Positions 1 through 6,218 are shown, counted from the stretch's first letter. The stretch is DNA of 6,218 bases from an uncultured bacterium (GCA_903861235.1 CAIOTP010000004.1:1-6218); one strand, 5' to 3'. Numbers and translations are program-made. Notes: generated by a model not told the origin, from the letters alone.

Positions 1-1044
1 CCCAGGAAGATCTCTCAGCGTGACGCGATGGTGGAGCAGATGGGCGCCGCGGACTTCTGGAACGACCCGAAGGGTGCCCAGAAGGTCATCGGTGAGCTCA
101 AGGTGCTGCGAGCCCAGATCGAGCCGCTCGAGGGCGTGATCAAGGACTTCGAGGACGCGCAGGTTGGCTACGAGCTGGCCAAGGAAGGCGGCGACGCCGA
201 CATGCTCTCCGAGGTCGACGAGAGCCTGTTCCGCCTGCAGGGCCGCATGGCGACCGTGGAGCGGCAGAGCCTGCTCAGCGGCAAGCACGACCATCGCAAC
301 TGCTTCGTGAGCATCCAGGCGGGCGCCGGCGGCGCCGAGGCCGAAGACTGGGCGGGCATGCTGGAGCGCATGTACCTGTACTACTGGAACGAGATGGGCT
401 GGAAGCCCGAGGAGATGCACCGCAGCCCCGGCGCCGAGGCCGGCGTGAGCGAGGTGAGCTACCTGCTGCAGGGCCCCTTCGCGTTCGGCTACATGAGCTG
501 CGAGCGCGGCGCGCACCGCCTGGCCCGGGTGAGCCCCTTCAACGCCGAAGGCAAGCGGCAGACCAGCTTCGCCACCGTGGAAGTGACGCCCGAGTTCGAG
601 GAGACCGACCTGGAGATCCCGGCCAAGGACCTGGACATCGTGCCCTTCGTGCGCGCGAGCGGCCCGGGCGGGCAGAACGTGAACAAGGTCGCCACCGCCA
701 TCCGCGTGACGCACATTCCGACCGGCATCCAGGTCACGGCCAGCACCTTCCGCGACCAGCCGCAGAACCGCAAGCAGGCGCTGACGATCCTGCGCGGCAA
801 GCTCGAGCAGCTCGAGGAGGAGCGTCGCGCCGCCGAGATCGCCGCCGTGTCGGGCGGCAAGGTCACCCGCGACTGGGGCAACCAGATCCGCAGCTACGTC
901 TTCTACGACAACCGAGTGAAGGACCACCGCACGGGGCACGAGACGGGCAACCCGCAGCATGTGCTCGACGGCCATGTGGCCGACTTCATCGACGCGGAAC
1001 TGCAGCGGCGCCGCACGGAACGCGAGCGCGGCGGCAAGGACTGA
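1..1044 (+). CDS. prfB: Peptide chain release factor 2 (RF2), 5'-truncated by the window
   Basis: RF2 acts in the ribosomal A site, reads UGA and UAA, and triggers hydrolysis of peptidyl-tRNA. The frame is open from base 1, so ATG at 28 is an internal Met: the residues before it (PRKISQRDA) continue the N-terminal helical domain, and no ribosome binding site sits at a proper distance from it. Visible are the SPF stop-codon anticodon motif (532-540), which separates RF2 from RF1 (PXT), and the GGQ catalytic loop (667-675) in the context RASGPGGQNVNK. The C-terminal SQIRSYV/RTG.ET-type block appears as NQIRSYVFYDNRVKDHRTG. The visible 347 residues plus about 27 missing ones (by alignment from memory to the E. 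coli protein) give a normal RF2 length. The usual GGTEA near residue 100 reads GGAEA here. It ends in TGA, three bases before the next gene. Identification is secure. Confidence 0.97.
   Translation, partial: PRKISQRDAMVEQMGAADFWNDPKGAQKVIGELKVLRAQIEPLEGVIKDFEDAQVGYELAKEGGDADMLSEVDESLFRLQGRMATVERQSLLSGKHDHRNCFVSIQAGAGGAEAEDWAGMLERMYLYYWNEMGWKPEEMHRSPGAEAGVSEVSYLLQGPFAFGYMSCERGAHRLARVSPFNAEGKRQTSFATVEVTPEFEETDLEIPAKDLDIVPFVRASGPGGQNVNKVATAIRVTHIPTGIQVTASTFRDQPQNRKQALTILRGKLEQLEEERRAAEIAAVSGGKVTRDWGNQIRSYVFYDNRVKDHRTGHETGNPQHVLDGHVADFIDAELQRRRTERERGGKD
1036..1040 (+). promoter_or_regulatory. Ribosome binding site of the debranching enzyme gene, inside prfB
   Basis: AAGGA lies in the final Lys-Asp codons of prfB, seven bases before GTG 1048. 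It supports GTG 1048 as the start and suggests that ribosomes finishing prfB feed initiation of the next gene. Confidence 0.7.
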
Positions 1045-1047
1045 GCC

Positions 1048-3051
1048 GTGACGGATGCGCCCGACCCGATCGTGGACCTGGGGCCGGACGCGTGGCGTGA
1101 CCCACGCCGGGCCGGCTCGCTCGAGTGGCTCTGCACCAACGGCATCGGCGGCTACGCCTGCGGCACGGTGGGCGGACTGCTGCAACGTCGTTGGCACGGG
1201 CTGCTGGTGGCGGCCACCGATGTGCCCGCGGGCCGCACCATGCTGGTGCCCAAGATCGAGATCTTCGCCACCGTCGGCGGCCGCGAATGGCCGCTCACCG
1301 CCAACGAGTGGGCGGGAAGCGGCATCGACGCGCCCGGCCTGGGATCGCTGGTGCACTTCCACATGGCCGGGTCCGTGGTGGTGCGGCACTGGCGATTCGG
1401 CGCAGCGCTGCTCGAGGAGCGTGTGGCCATGGCCCGGGGCCGCAACGCGACCGCCGTGGTGCTCACGCTCCGACGCTCGCCGGGGCCGGTGAAGCTGCGA
1501 CTGAAGGCGCTCGTGAACCGCCGCCCTCACGACCACCTGACGCGCGCGGGCGCCTGGAAGGCCGACATCGGCGTGGCGGCACGCGGGCTGCAGGTGGCCT
1601 TCGAGGGCGCCGCCGGCGAAGGCAGCCGCGTCTATCTGCAGGCGGACGGGGCCAAGGGCGTTCCCGACGGCACCTGGTATCGCGACTACCTGCTGCCGGT
1701 CGAGAGGGCCCTGGGCTACGACTGCGTCGACGCCAGCGTCTGCGCCGGCGAGCTGAACCTGACCCTGCAGCCCGGCCAGAGCGCCGGCTTCACGGCCAGC
1801 ACCAAGGGCGAGCCCGCGGGCGAGGCGACGCGGATCGTGGCCGCCGCGCTCCGCCGCTCGCGGCAGCTGCTCACCCAGGCGAAGGTCCACGGCGACCACT
1901 TCCGCTCACGGCTGGTGCTGGCAGCGGACCAGTTCATCGTGGAGCGACCCCTGCCCGGCGGCAGTCGCGGCACCAGCGTGATCGCGGGCTATCCGTGGTT
2001 CGCCGACTGGAGCCGGGACGCGCTCGTCTCGCTTCCGGGGCTGCTTCTCTCCACCGGCCGCCACGAAGAAGCCGCTTCGCTGCTGCGCTCGTTGGCCGCA
2101 TTCCAGAAGGACGGCCTGCTGCCCAACCGATTTCCCGGCCCGGGCGAGGCCTGGATGTACAACAGCGTCGACGCCCCTCTGCTCCTGGCCGAAGCCGCCC
2201 GCCGCACGGTGAACGCCACCCGCGACTGGGGTCTGGCTCGCGACCTGTGGCCTGCGCTGCAGGGCGTGATGGATCACTTCCTGGCGGGCACCACGCACGG
2301 CATCCGCGTGGACCCCGCCGACGGCCTGGTGAGCGCGGGCGAGCCGGGTGTGCAGTTGACCTGGATGGACGCGAAGGTGGGCGACCATGTGGTCACGCCG
2401 CGCATGGGCAAGCCGGTGGAGATCAACGCCCTCTGGTGCGGGCTTCTGCAGACCCTGGTGGAATGGGGCGTCCGCCTTCGACGCGACACCACGGCCCACG
2501 CCCGCACGCTCGCTCGTGCCCGGAAGTCCTTCGGCCGGTTCCTCCGCCCGGATGGCGCCGGCCTGATCGACGTGCTCGACGGTCCCGGGGGCCACGAGGA
2601 TTGCCTGCGTCCCAACCAGCTCTTCGCCCTGGGTGGACCCACGCCGCTGGTGAACGCCACCACGGCCCGTCGCATGCTGGCACGAGTGCATGACGAACTG
2701 CTCACGCCCTACGGACTTCGAACGCTGGGACCCCGGGAACCCGGCTATGCGGGCCGCTTCGAGGGCCCGGTGGAGCAGCGGGATCACGCCTACCACATGG
2801 GCACCGTGTGGCCGTGGCTGCTGGGCCCGCACGCCACCGCGCTGCGCCGATTCAGCCCCGCGGGCGAGATCGACTTCATCCGGCAGCCCTTCGTGCACCA
2901 CCTGCGCGAAGGATGCGTGGGCCAGGTGTGCGAAGTGACCGACGGCGACGCGCCGCAGCGTCCCGCGGGCTGCCTGGCGCAGGCCTGGAGCGTGGCCGCC
3001 CTGCTCGACGACGGCGCGGGCATGGATGCACCAGGTCGCGCCACCCGCTGA
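1048..3051 (+). CDS. Glycogen debranching enzyme, amylo-alpha-1,6-glucosidase type (GH133)
   Basis: Predicted cytoplasmic hydrolase that removes alpha-1,6-linked glucose branches from glycogen or related glucans. The 667 residues match the bacterial two-part debranching enzyme. The N-terminal domain opens with the diagnostic EWLCTNGIGGYACGTV (residues 26-41) followed by RRWHGLLVA. The C-terminal (alpha/alpha)6-barrel carries GYPWFADWSRDAL (D320, D324), a YNSVDAP block at 371, WMDAKVGD (D441) followed by TPRMGKPVEINALW, PNQLFAL (522), YHMGTVWPW (582) and EVTDGDAPQRPAGCLAQAWS (E629). By analogy with the glucosidase half of eukaryotic debranching enzymes, D441 is a candidate general acid and E629 a candidate base; that assignment is inferred. 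There is no GH13 glucanotransferase half, unlike the fused eukaryotic enzyme, and no signal peptide. The start is GTG 1048, chosen for its AAGGA site and the 3-base gap from prfB. Substrate preference (glycogen or another branched glucan) cannot be read from sequence. Confidence 0.93.
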   Translation: MTDAPDPIVDLGPDAWRDPRRAGSLEWLCTNGIGGYACGTVGGLLQRRWHGLLVAATDVPAGRTMLVPKIEIFATVGGREWPLTANEWAGSGIDAPGLGSLVHFHMAGSVVVRHWRFGAALLEERVAMARGRNATAVVLTLRRSPGPVKLRLKALVNRRPHDHLTRAGAWKADIGVAARGLQVAFEGAAGEGSRVYLQADGAKGVPDGTWYRDYLLPVERALGYDCVDASVCAGELNLTLQPGQSAGFTASTKGEPAGEATRIVAAALRRSRQLLTQAKVHGDHFRSRLVLAADQFIVERPLPGGSRGTSVIAGYPWFADWSRDALVSLPGLLLSTGRHEEAASLLRSLAAFQKDGLLPNRFPGPGEAWMYNSVDAPLLLAEAARRTVNATRDWGLARDLWPALQGVMDHFLAGTTHGIRVDPADGLVSAGEPGVQLTWMDAKVGDHVVTPRMGKPVEINALWCGLLQTLVEWGVRLRRDTTAHARTLARARKSFGRFLRPDGAGLIDVLDGPGGHEDCLRPNQLFALGGPTPLVNATTARRMLARVHDELLTPYGLRTLGPREPGYAGRFEGPVEQRDHAYHMGTVWPWLLGPHATALRRFSPAGEIDFIRQPFVHHLREGCVGQVCEVTDGDAPQRPAGCLAQAWSVAALLDDGAGMDAPGRATR

Positions 3052-3094
3052 ACAAGCGTGCGTGCGCGGGATTCATCCCCGACTGAAACCTGAA

Positions 3095-3116
3095 TCGCCG
3101 ATTCGACTGGCGGCGA
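3095..3116. other. Small perfect hairpin in the intergenic gap
   Basis: TCGCCG (3095-3100) and CGGCGA (3111-3116) are exact reverse complements around a 10-base loop. No run of T follows on the + strand, only GTTTCC, so it is not a classic intrinsic terminator. It lies 44 bases after the debranching enzyme stop and before the sigma gene, so it could be a weak terminator, an mRNA end stabiliser, an operator, or chance in GC-rich DNA. Confidence 0.3.
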
Positions 3117-3184
3117 GGATGTTTCCGATGCATGCACCGATACACTGAAGATCCCCGGCTGCTGCGCGCACCGCGGAGCCAACC

Positions 3185-3190
3185 AAGGAG
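3185..3190 (+). promoter_or_regulatory. Ribosome binding site AAGGAG of the sigma factor gene
   Basis: AAGGAG is the strongest Shine-Dalgarno match in this gap. Five bases (AAGCC) separate it from codon 3196-3198, which is GCG where a start codon would be expected. No ATG, GTG or TTG in the sigma frame lies within normal reach; the next is GTG 3283, about 90 bases downstream. Confidence 0.6.
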
Positions 3191-3195
3191 AAGCC

Positions 3196-3798
3196 GCGAG
3201 CGAGCCGCCATCCATCCTGCAGCGCGTCGCCCGTGGAGAGACCGGCGCGATCAACGAATGCCTGAAGCGGTTCCATGGCCTGGTGTGGTCGCTCGCTCGC
3301 CGACTGGGCGGCCCCGCCTCCGACGCCGAGGACGCGGTCCAGGAGATCTTCATCGACCTCTGGCGAAGCGCCGCCCGCTTCGACCCCTCGATCGCCAGCG
3401 AGACCACCTTCGTGGCCATGATCGCGCGGCGCAGGCTCATCGATCGCGGACGCCGGCGCATGCGAAGGCCTGAATCCGCCATGATCGAGGAGACCGTCTC
3501 GGCGCCGGACCTGCCGTTCGATCCCGTGGAGATCGGCGAGGCCGCTCGGATCGCCGACGCCGCCATCAAGGAACTGCGCCCCGAGCAGCAGCGCGTGCTC
3601 CGGATGGCCATCCATCAGGGCTACAGCCACGAGCAGATCTCGACCGCCACCGGCCTTCCCCTGGGCACGGTGAAGACGCATGCCCGCCGCGGCCTGATCC
3701 GGCTGCGGCAGTCCCTGGCGGATTCGGGCATCGCCCCGGAGAACTTCCGCGTCCCCGGGCCGGACACCGCCTCCGGCGGCGGCAAGCCAGGAGAGTGA
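3196..3798 (+). CDS. ECF-type RNA polymerase sigma factor (sigma-70 family), start codon uncertain
   Basis: Group 4 (ECF) sigma factor that would direct core RNA polymerase to a stress or envelope regulon. Numbered from 3196 (200 residues), region 2 spans about residues 5-85: an N-terminal helix (ILQRVARGETGAINECL), DAEDAVQEIFIDLW (43-56) for core binding, and ETTFVAMIARRRLIDRGRRR (from 69) for -10 recognition. Region 4 (about 122-175) has ELRPEQQRVLRM and the helix-turn-helix with GTVKTHARRGLIRLR (157-171). A Gly/Pro-rich tail of about 25 residues follows; there is no extra C-terminal domain. The start is a problem: the frame is open from 3094, but the first ATG/GTG/TTG is GTG 3283, which lacks a ribosome binding site and would remove the first helix of region 2. 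Position 3196 fits the AAGGAG spacing and would give xSEPPSILQRVARGE, but the codon is GCG. A sequence error, a recent mutation or a non-standard start are all possible. No anti-sigma gene follows. Confidence 0.88.
   Translation, partial: ASEPPSILQRVARGETGAINECLKRFHGLVWSLARRLGGPASDAEDAVQEIFIDLWRSAARFDPSIASETTFVAMIARRRLIDRGRRRMRRPESAMIEETVSAPDLPFDPVEIGEAARIADAAIKELRPEQQRVLRMAIHQGYSHEQISTATGLPLGTVKTHARRGLIRLRQSLADSGIAPENFRVPGPDTASGGGKPGE
3789..3793 (+). promoter_or_regulatory. Ribosome binding site of the protease gene, inside the sigma gene
   Basis: AGGAG in the last codons of the sigma gene lies nine bases before GTG 3803. In contrast, ATG 3833 has no purine-rich motif in front of it. This site decides for the GTG start and implies coupled translation with the sigma factor. 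Confidence 0.65.
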
Positions 3799-3802
3799 AA
3801 CG

Positions 3803-6218
3803 GTGGCCGCGGGCCGCGGTACAAATGGCCCCATGACACCCGCTGCGATCGCTCTCCCGCTCCTCCTCGCCTCCCTCGCCGGCACCCCCGCTGCCGACGA
3901 CCCGACCCAGGCGCCGCCCGCAGCCATGCTGCGGTACCCGGATGTGGGCCCGAAGGACATCGTGTTCACCTTCGGCGGCGATCTGTGGCTGGTGGACAAG
4001 GCGGGCGGCGTGGCGCGGCCGCTCACCTCGGCGCGCGGCCCCGAGAGCACGCCCAAGTTCTCGCCGGACGGCACGCGCGTGGCCTTCGTGGGCGGCTACG
4101 AGGGCAACCGCGACATCCACGTGATGCCGGTGGGCGGCGGCGAGCCATCGCGCGTCACGCACCACCCGAGCACCGAGAACCTGAACGACTGGACTGGCGA
4201 CTCGCTGCTCTTCACCACCAACGAGCTCGGTGGACTCACGCGGCAGGCTCGCCCGTTCCGCGTGCCCGCCGCCGGCGGCCTGCCCGAGGCGCTGCCGGTG
4301 CCCTACGGCGCCAACGCCGCGATCGACCGCGCCGGCGAGTGGCTGGCGTACACGCCGCACTCGATCGACAGCCGAACCTGGAAGCGCTACCGCGGCGGCA
4401 TGGCCACCGACGTCTGGCTCTACAACCTCAAGTCGGGCGAAAGTCGACGCATCACGGACCATGAAGGCATCGACTCGCTGCCCATGTGGCACGGCGGCAA
4501 GGTCTACTACCTGAGCGACCAGGCCCCGGGCCATCGCCTGAACATCTTCCGTTTCGACCCCGCCACCGGCGAGCGCTCCCAGGTGACTCGCTTCACGGAC
4601 GAGGATGTCCGCTGGCCCAGCGTGGGACCTGACGAGGGCGTCGGCGAGATCGTCTTCCAGAAGGGTGACCGGCTCATGCTGCTCGACCTGGGCAGCGGCC
4701 AGGCTCGCGAAGTGCAGGTGCGCATTCCGGGCGACCGGCCGCGCGTGGCCGAACGGACCGTGAATCAGGGCAAGAACATCTCCGACTGGTCCATCGGCCC
4801 CACCGGTGCCCGCGTGGTGGTGAGCGCCCGCGGCGACCTCTGGACCTGCCCTGCCGAGAACGGCACCCCGCGCCCGCTCACCGGAACCAGCGGCGTGTTC
4901 GAGCGGAGCCCCGCGTGGAGCCCGGACGGCAAGTGGATCGCCTTCTTCGACGACTCCACCGGCGAATACGAGCTGCACCTGCTCTCCGCCGACGGCAAGG
5001 GTGAGCGGCGCCAGCTCACCAGCGACGGCGGTCCCTTCAAGAACGAGATCTTCTGGAGCCCGGACAGCAGGCGCGTGGCCTACGCCGACAAGACCGGCTC
5101 GCTCTTCCTGGTGAACCTGGAGGACAACGCGCGCACGCTGGTCGACAAGGACCCCGCGGCTCGGACGCTTCGGCCCAGCTTCACCAAGGACGGCGCGTGG
5201 ATCGCCTACGCCCGCGGCGAGGCGGACCGCCAGACCACGGCCATCTGGCTGTACGAGGTGGCCAGCGGCACGAAGACCCAGGTCACCGCCGGCATGTTCG
5301 GCGACACCGTGCCCACCTTCGACCGCAAGGGCGACTACCTGGCGTTCGCCAGCGAGCGGCACTTCGAGCCCACCTACGGCAGCATCGACCGCACCTGGGT
5401 CTACAAGGACTCGGACCAGCTCTTCCTGGTGCCGCTCCGCAAGGATGTGAAGCTGCCGTGGGCTCCCGAGAGCGACGAGGAGAAGCCCGCGGACGCCAAG
5501 AAGGACGAAAAGAAGGACGAGAAGAAGGAAGACAAGAAGGACGACGAGGCGAAGAAGGAGGCCGAGCCCGCCGCCGACGCCACACCGCCTGCGGACACCA
5601 AGGCGTCCAAGCCCGAGGACACGAAGACCGACGGAAAGTCCGAGGAGAAGAAGGACGACAAGTCCACCGAGGAGAAGAAGAAGCCCGAGCCGGTCAAGAT
5701 CGACCTGGAGGGCTTCGAGGCCCGCGCCATCGCCCTGCCTCCGAAGCCGTCCGGCTACGGACCGATCGCGTTCAACGACAAGGGGCAGCTGGTCTACGCG
5801 CGACAGGGCGACGGCATCAAGCTCCTGGATCTGACCGACAAGGAGAAGAAGGAGAAGGGCGTCACCGAAGGCGGCACCTTCGAGATGAGCGCCGACGGCA
5901 AGAAGCTGCTCGTCCCACGCGGTGGCGGTGCCGTGGTGGTGGACGCCGCACCCGACGCCAAGGCCAAGACGGTGGTCACCTCCCCCATGGAGGCCACCAT
6001 CGACCCGCGCGCCGAGTGGCGGCAGATCATCCTGGACTGCCACCGCATCATGCGCGACTGGTTCTACGACCCGGGCATGCACCAGGTGGACTGGAACGCC
6101 CAGCGCGACCGGGCCCTGAAGCTGCTCGAGAGCGCCAACAGCCGCGAGGACGTGAACTGGATCATCGCCGAGATGATCAGCGAGCTGAACGTGGGCCACG
6201 CCTACCTGCAGGGCACCG
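3803..6218 (+). CDS. Tricorn-like S41 protease with export signal, 3'-truncated by the window
   Basis: Large peptidase of the tricorn group (family S41B), expected to trim oligopeptides; 805 residues are visible of a usual length near 1,070. From GTG 3803 the N-terminus is MAAGRGTNGPMTPAA, then a hydrophobic core (IALPLLLASLAG) with possible cleavage around SLA-GT or TPA-A, so it is probably exported. From about residue 42 come beta-propeller repeats, for example DLWLVD (60), FSPDGTRVAF (86), WSPDGKWIAF (372), WSPDSRRVAY (418) and FDRKGDYLAF (506). A charged Lys/Asp/Glu insert occupies about residues 557-630. After the last propeller strands the core domain begins with EWRQIILDCHRIMRDWFYDP (from 738), then ELNVGHAY, whose H799 corresponds to the catalytic histidine (H746 of Thermoplasma tricorn). 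The neighbouring tricorn Ser745 is Gly here. The PDZ domain and catalytic Ser lie beyond the window. ATG 3833 is the alternative start; it would leave the signal peptide without a positive charge. Confidence 0.9.
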   Translation, partial: MAAGRGTNGPMTPAAIALPLLLASLAGTPAADDPTQAPPAAMLRYPDVGPKDIVFTFGGDLWLVDKAGGVARPLTSARGPESTPKFSPDGTRVAFVGGYEGNRDIHVMPVGGGEPSRVTHHPSTENLNDWTGDSLLFTTNELGGLTRQARPFRVPAAGGLPEALPVPYGANAAIDRAGEWLAYTPHSIDSRTWKRYRGGMATDVWLYNLKSGESRRITDHEGIDSLPMWHGGKVYYLSDQAPGHRLNIFRFDPATGERSQVTRFTDEDVRWPSVGPDEGVGEIVFQKGDRLMLLDLGSGQAREVQVRIPGDRPRVAERTVNQGKNISDWSIGPTGARVVVSARGDLWTCPAENGTPRPLTGTSGVFERSPAWSPDGKWIAFFDDSTGEYELHLLSADGKGERRQLTSDGGPFKNEIFWSPDSRRVAYADKTGSLFLVNLEDNARTLVDKDPAARTLRPSFTKDGAWIAYARGEADRQTTAIWLYEVASGTKTQVTAGMFGDTVPTFDRKGDYLAFASERHFEPTYGSIDRTWVYKDSDQLFLVPLRKDVKLPWAPESDEEKPADAKKDEKKDEKKEDKKDDEAKKEAEPAADATPPADTKASKPEDTKTDGKSEEKKDDKSTEEKKKPEPVKIDLEGFEARAIALPPKPSGYGPIAFNDKGQLVYARQGDGIKLLDLTDKEKKEKGVTEGGTFEMSADGKKLLVPRGGGAVVVDAAPDAKAKTVVTSPMEATIDPRAEWRQIILDCHRIMRDWFYDPGMHQVDWNAQRDRALKLLESANSREDVNWIIAEMISELNVGHAYLQGT
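5471..5692 (+). other. Low-complexity Lys/Asp/Glu insert in the protease
   Basis: Seventy-four codons encode 21 Lys, 27 Asp or Glu, no Arg and no aromatic residue, with Pro, Ala, Thr and Ser making up much of the rest. It sits between propeller strands ending in LFLVPLRKDVKLPW and resuming with VKIDLEGFEARAIALP. It is almost certainly disordered and surface-exposed. Similar charged inserts at this place occur in other bacterial tricorn homologues, from memory; its role is unknown. Confidence 0.85.
5498..5545 (+). repeat. Four tandem 12-base units encoding KKDE-type repeats
   Basis: Four adjacent units follow the pattern AAGAAGGACGAN: 5498-5509, 5510-5521, 5522-5533 (AAGAAGGAAGAC) and 5534-5545, encoding KKDE, KKDE, KKED, KKDD. 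The + strand is nearly all purine here. In-frame slippage of whole units would change the length of the charged insert without breaking the gene. Confidence 0.85.

Larger units (their letters stand above)
3052..3195. other. Intergenic region upstream of the sigma factor gene
   Basis: This 144-base gap separates the prfB/debranching pair from the sigma/protease pair, so a promoter for the second pair is expected here. Visible elements are a perfect 6-bp hairpin (3095-3116), a looser inverted repeat GATTCA/TGAATC (3070-3075 and 3091-3096) that shares bases with it, the 8-bp palindrome TGCATGCA (3129-3136), a TACACT that could be a -10 box (3141-3146) without a convincing -35, and the AAGGAG site (3185-3190). 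ATG codons at 3119 and 3128 meet a stop (TGA 3146-3148) within ten codons. No RNA gene was recognised. Confidence 0.5.

Noticed and set aside
1125..2693. A 522-codon + strand frame overlapping the debranching enzyme
   Set aside because: The product is extremely Arg/Gly/Ala/Pro-rich, typical of an off-frame reading of high-GC coding DNA; the GH133 frame has conserved motifs along its whole length.
1906..2901. A 331-codon minus-strand frame opposite the debranching enzyme
   Set aside because: It is a GC-bias shadow of the GH133 gene, low in complexity and with no recognisable motif.
3141..3146. TACACT as a -10 promoter box for the sigma gene
   Set aside because: The hexamer is plausible, but no convincing -35 lies 16-18 bases upstream, so it is mentioned only in the intergenic description.
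3132..3473. A 113-codon + strand frame starting at ATG 3132, upstream of and overlapping the sigma gene
   Set aside because: The product is Arg/Pro-rich and unlike any sigma N-terminus. Its ATG has no well-placed ribosome binding site, and joining it to the sigma frame would need a frameshift with no supporting slippery site.
3805..3820. Doubled CCGCGG between the sigma stop and ATG 3833, as a terminator or operator
   Set aside because: There is no T-run, it lies inside the protease coding sequence under the preferred start, and such GC palindromes are frequent at this base composition.
3825..3836. A three-codon mini-frame (ATG GCC CCA TGA) overlapping ATG 3833
   Set aside because: It has no ribosome binding site and lies inside the protease gene if GTG 3803 is the start; probably chance.
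3566..6199. An 877-codon open reading frame on the minus strand
   Set aside because: It lies opposite the sigma and protease genes, which have clear family motifs. Its translation is a Val/Leu/Gly/His/Ala-rich product with no recognisable domain, as expected from the antisense of GC-biased codons.

Overview
The window is about two-thirds G+C or more, with strongly G/C-biased third codon positions and dense, same-strand coding. It holds four genes on the + strand: the 3' part of prfB (peptide chain release factor 2), a complete GH133-type glycogen debranching enzyme, a complete ECF-type RNA polymerase sigma factor, and the 5' part of a large tricorn-like S41 protease carrying an export signal. 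High GC, an ECF sigma factor of this style, an exported tricorn homologue with a Lys/Asp/Glu-rich insert and a stand-alone GH133 debranching enzyme together fit Planctomycetota, perhaps a Phycisphaerae-like lineage. This is a judgement from recalled family resemblance, not a search result; other high-GC bacteria remain possible.

Layout. Bases 1-1044 are prfB, cut at its 5' end by the window. Three bases later, at GTG 1048, the debranching enzyme starts, with its Shine-Dalgarno inside the last codons of prfB; the two look translationally coupled. Bases 3052-3195 are the only substantial intergenic gap. It has a small perfect hairpin (3095-3116) and an AAGGAG ribosome binding site (3185-3190). 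The sigma factor reading frame follows, to TGA at 3796-3798. Its homology starts upstream of the first ordinary start codon in frame (GTG 3283), and the codon at the ideal distance from the AAGGAG is GCG, one base from GTG. Four bases after the sigma stop, GTG 3803 starts the protease, with AGGAG in the end of the sigma gene. That reading frame runs off the right edge just after the presumed catalytic histidine.

The genes form two tightly spaced pairs. The first joins a translation housekeeping gene to a glycogen gene with no obvious functional link. The second joins an ECF sigma factor to an exported protease, where a zinc-finger or membrane anti-sigma gene would often be expected. I see no RNA gene, mobile element, CRISPR array or clear novel system. 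The points most worth checking are the missing sigma start codon, the sigma-protease coupling and the repetitive charged insert in the protease. Long open frames on the opposite strand are GC-bias shadows.
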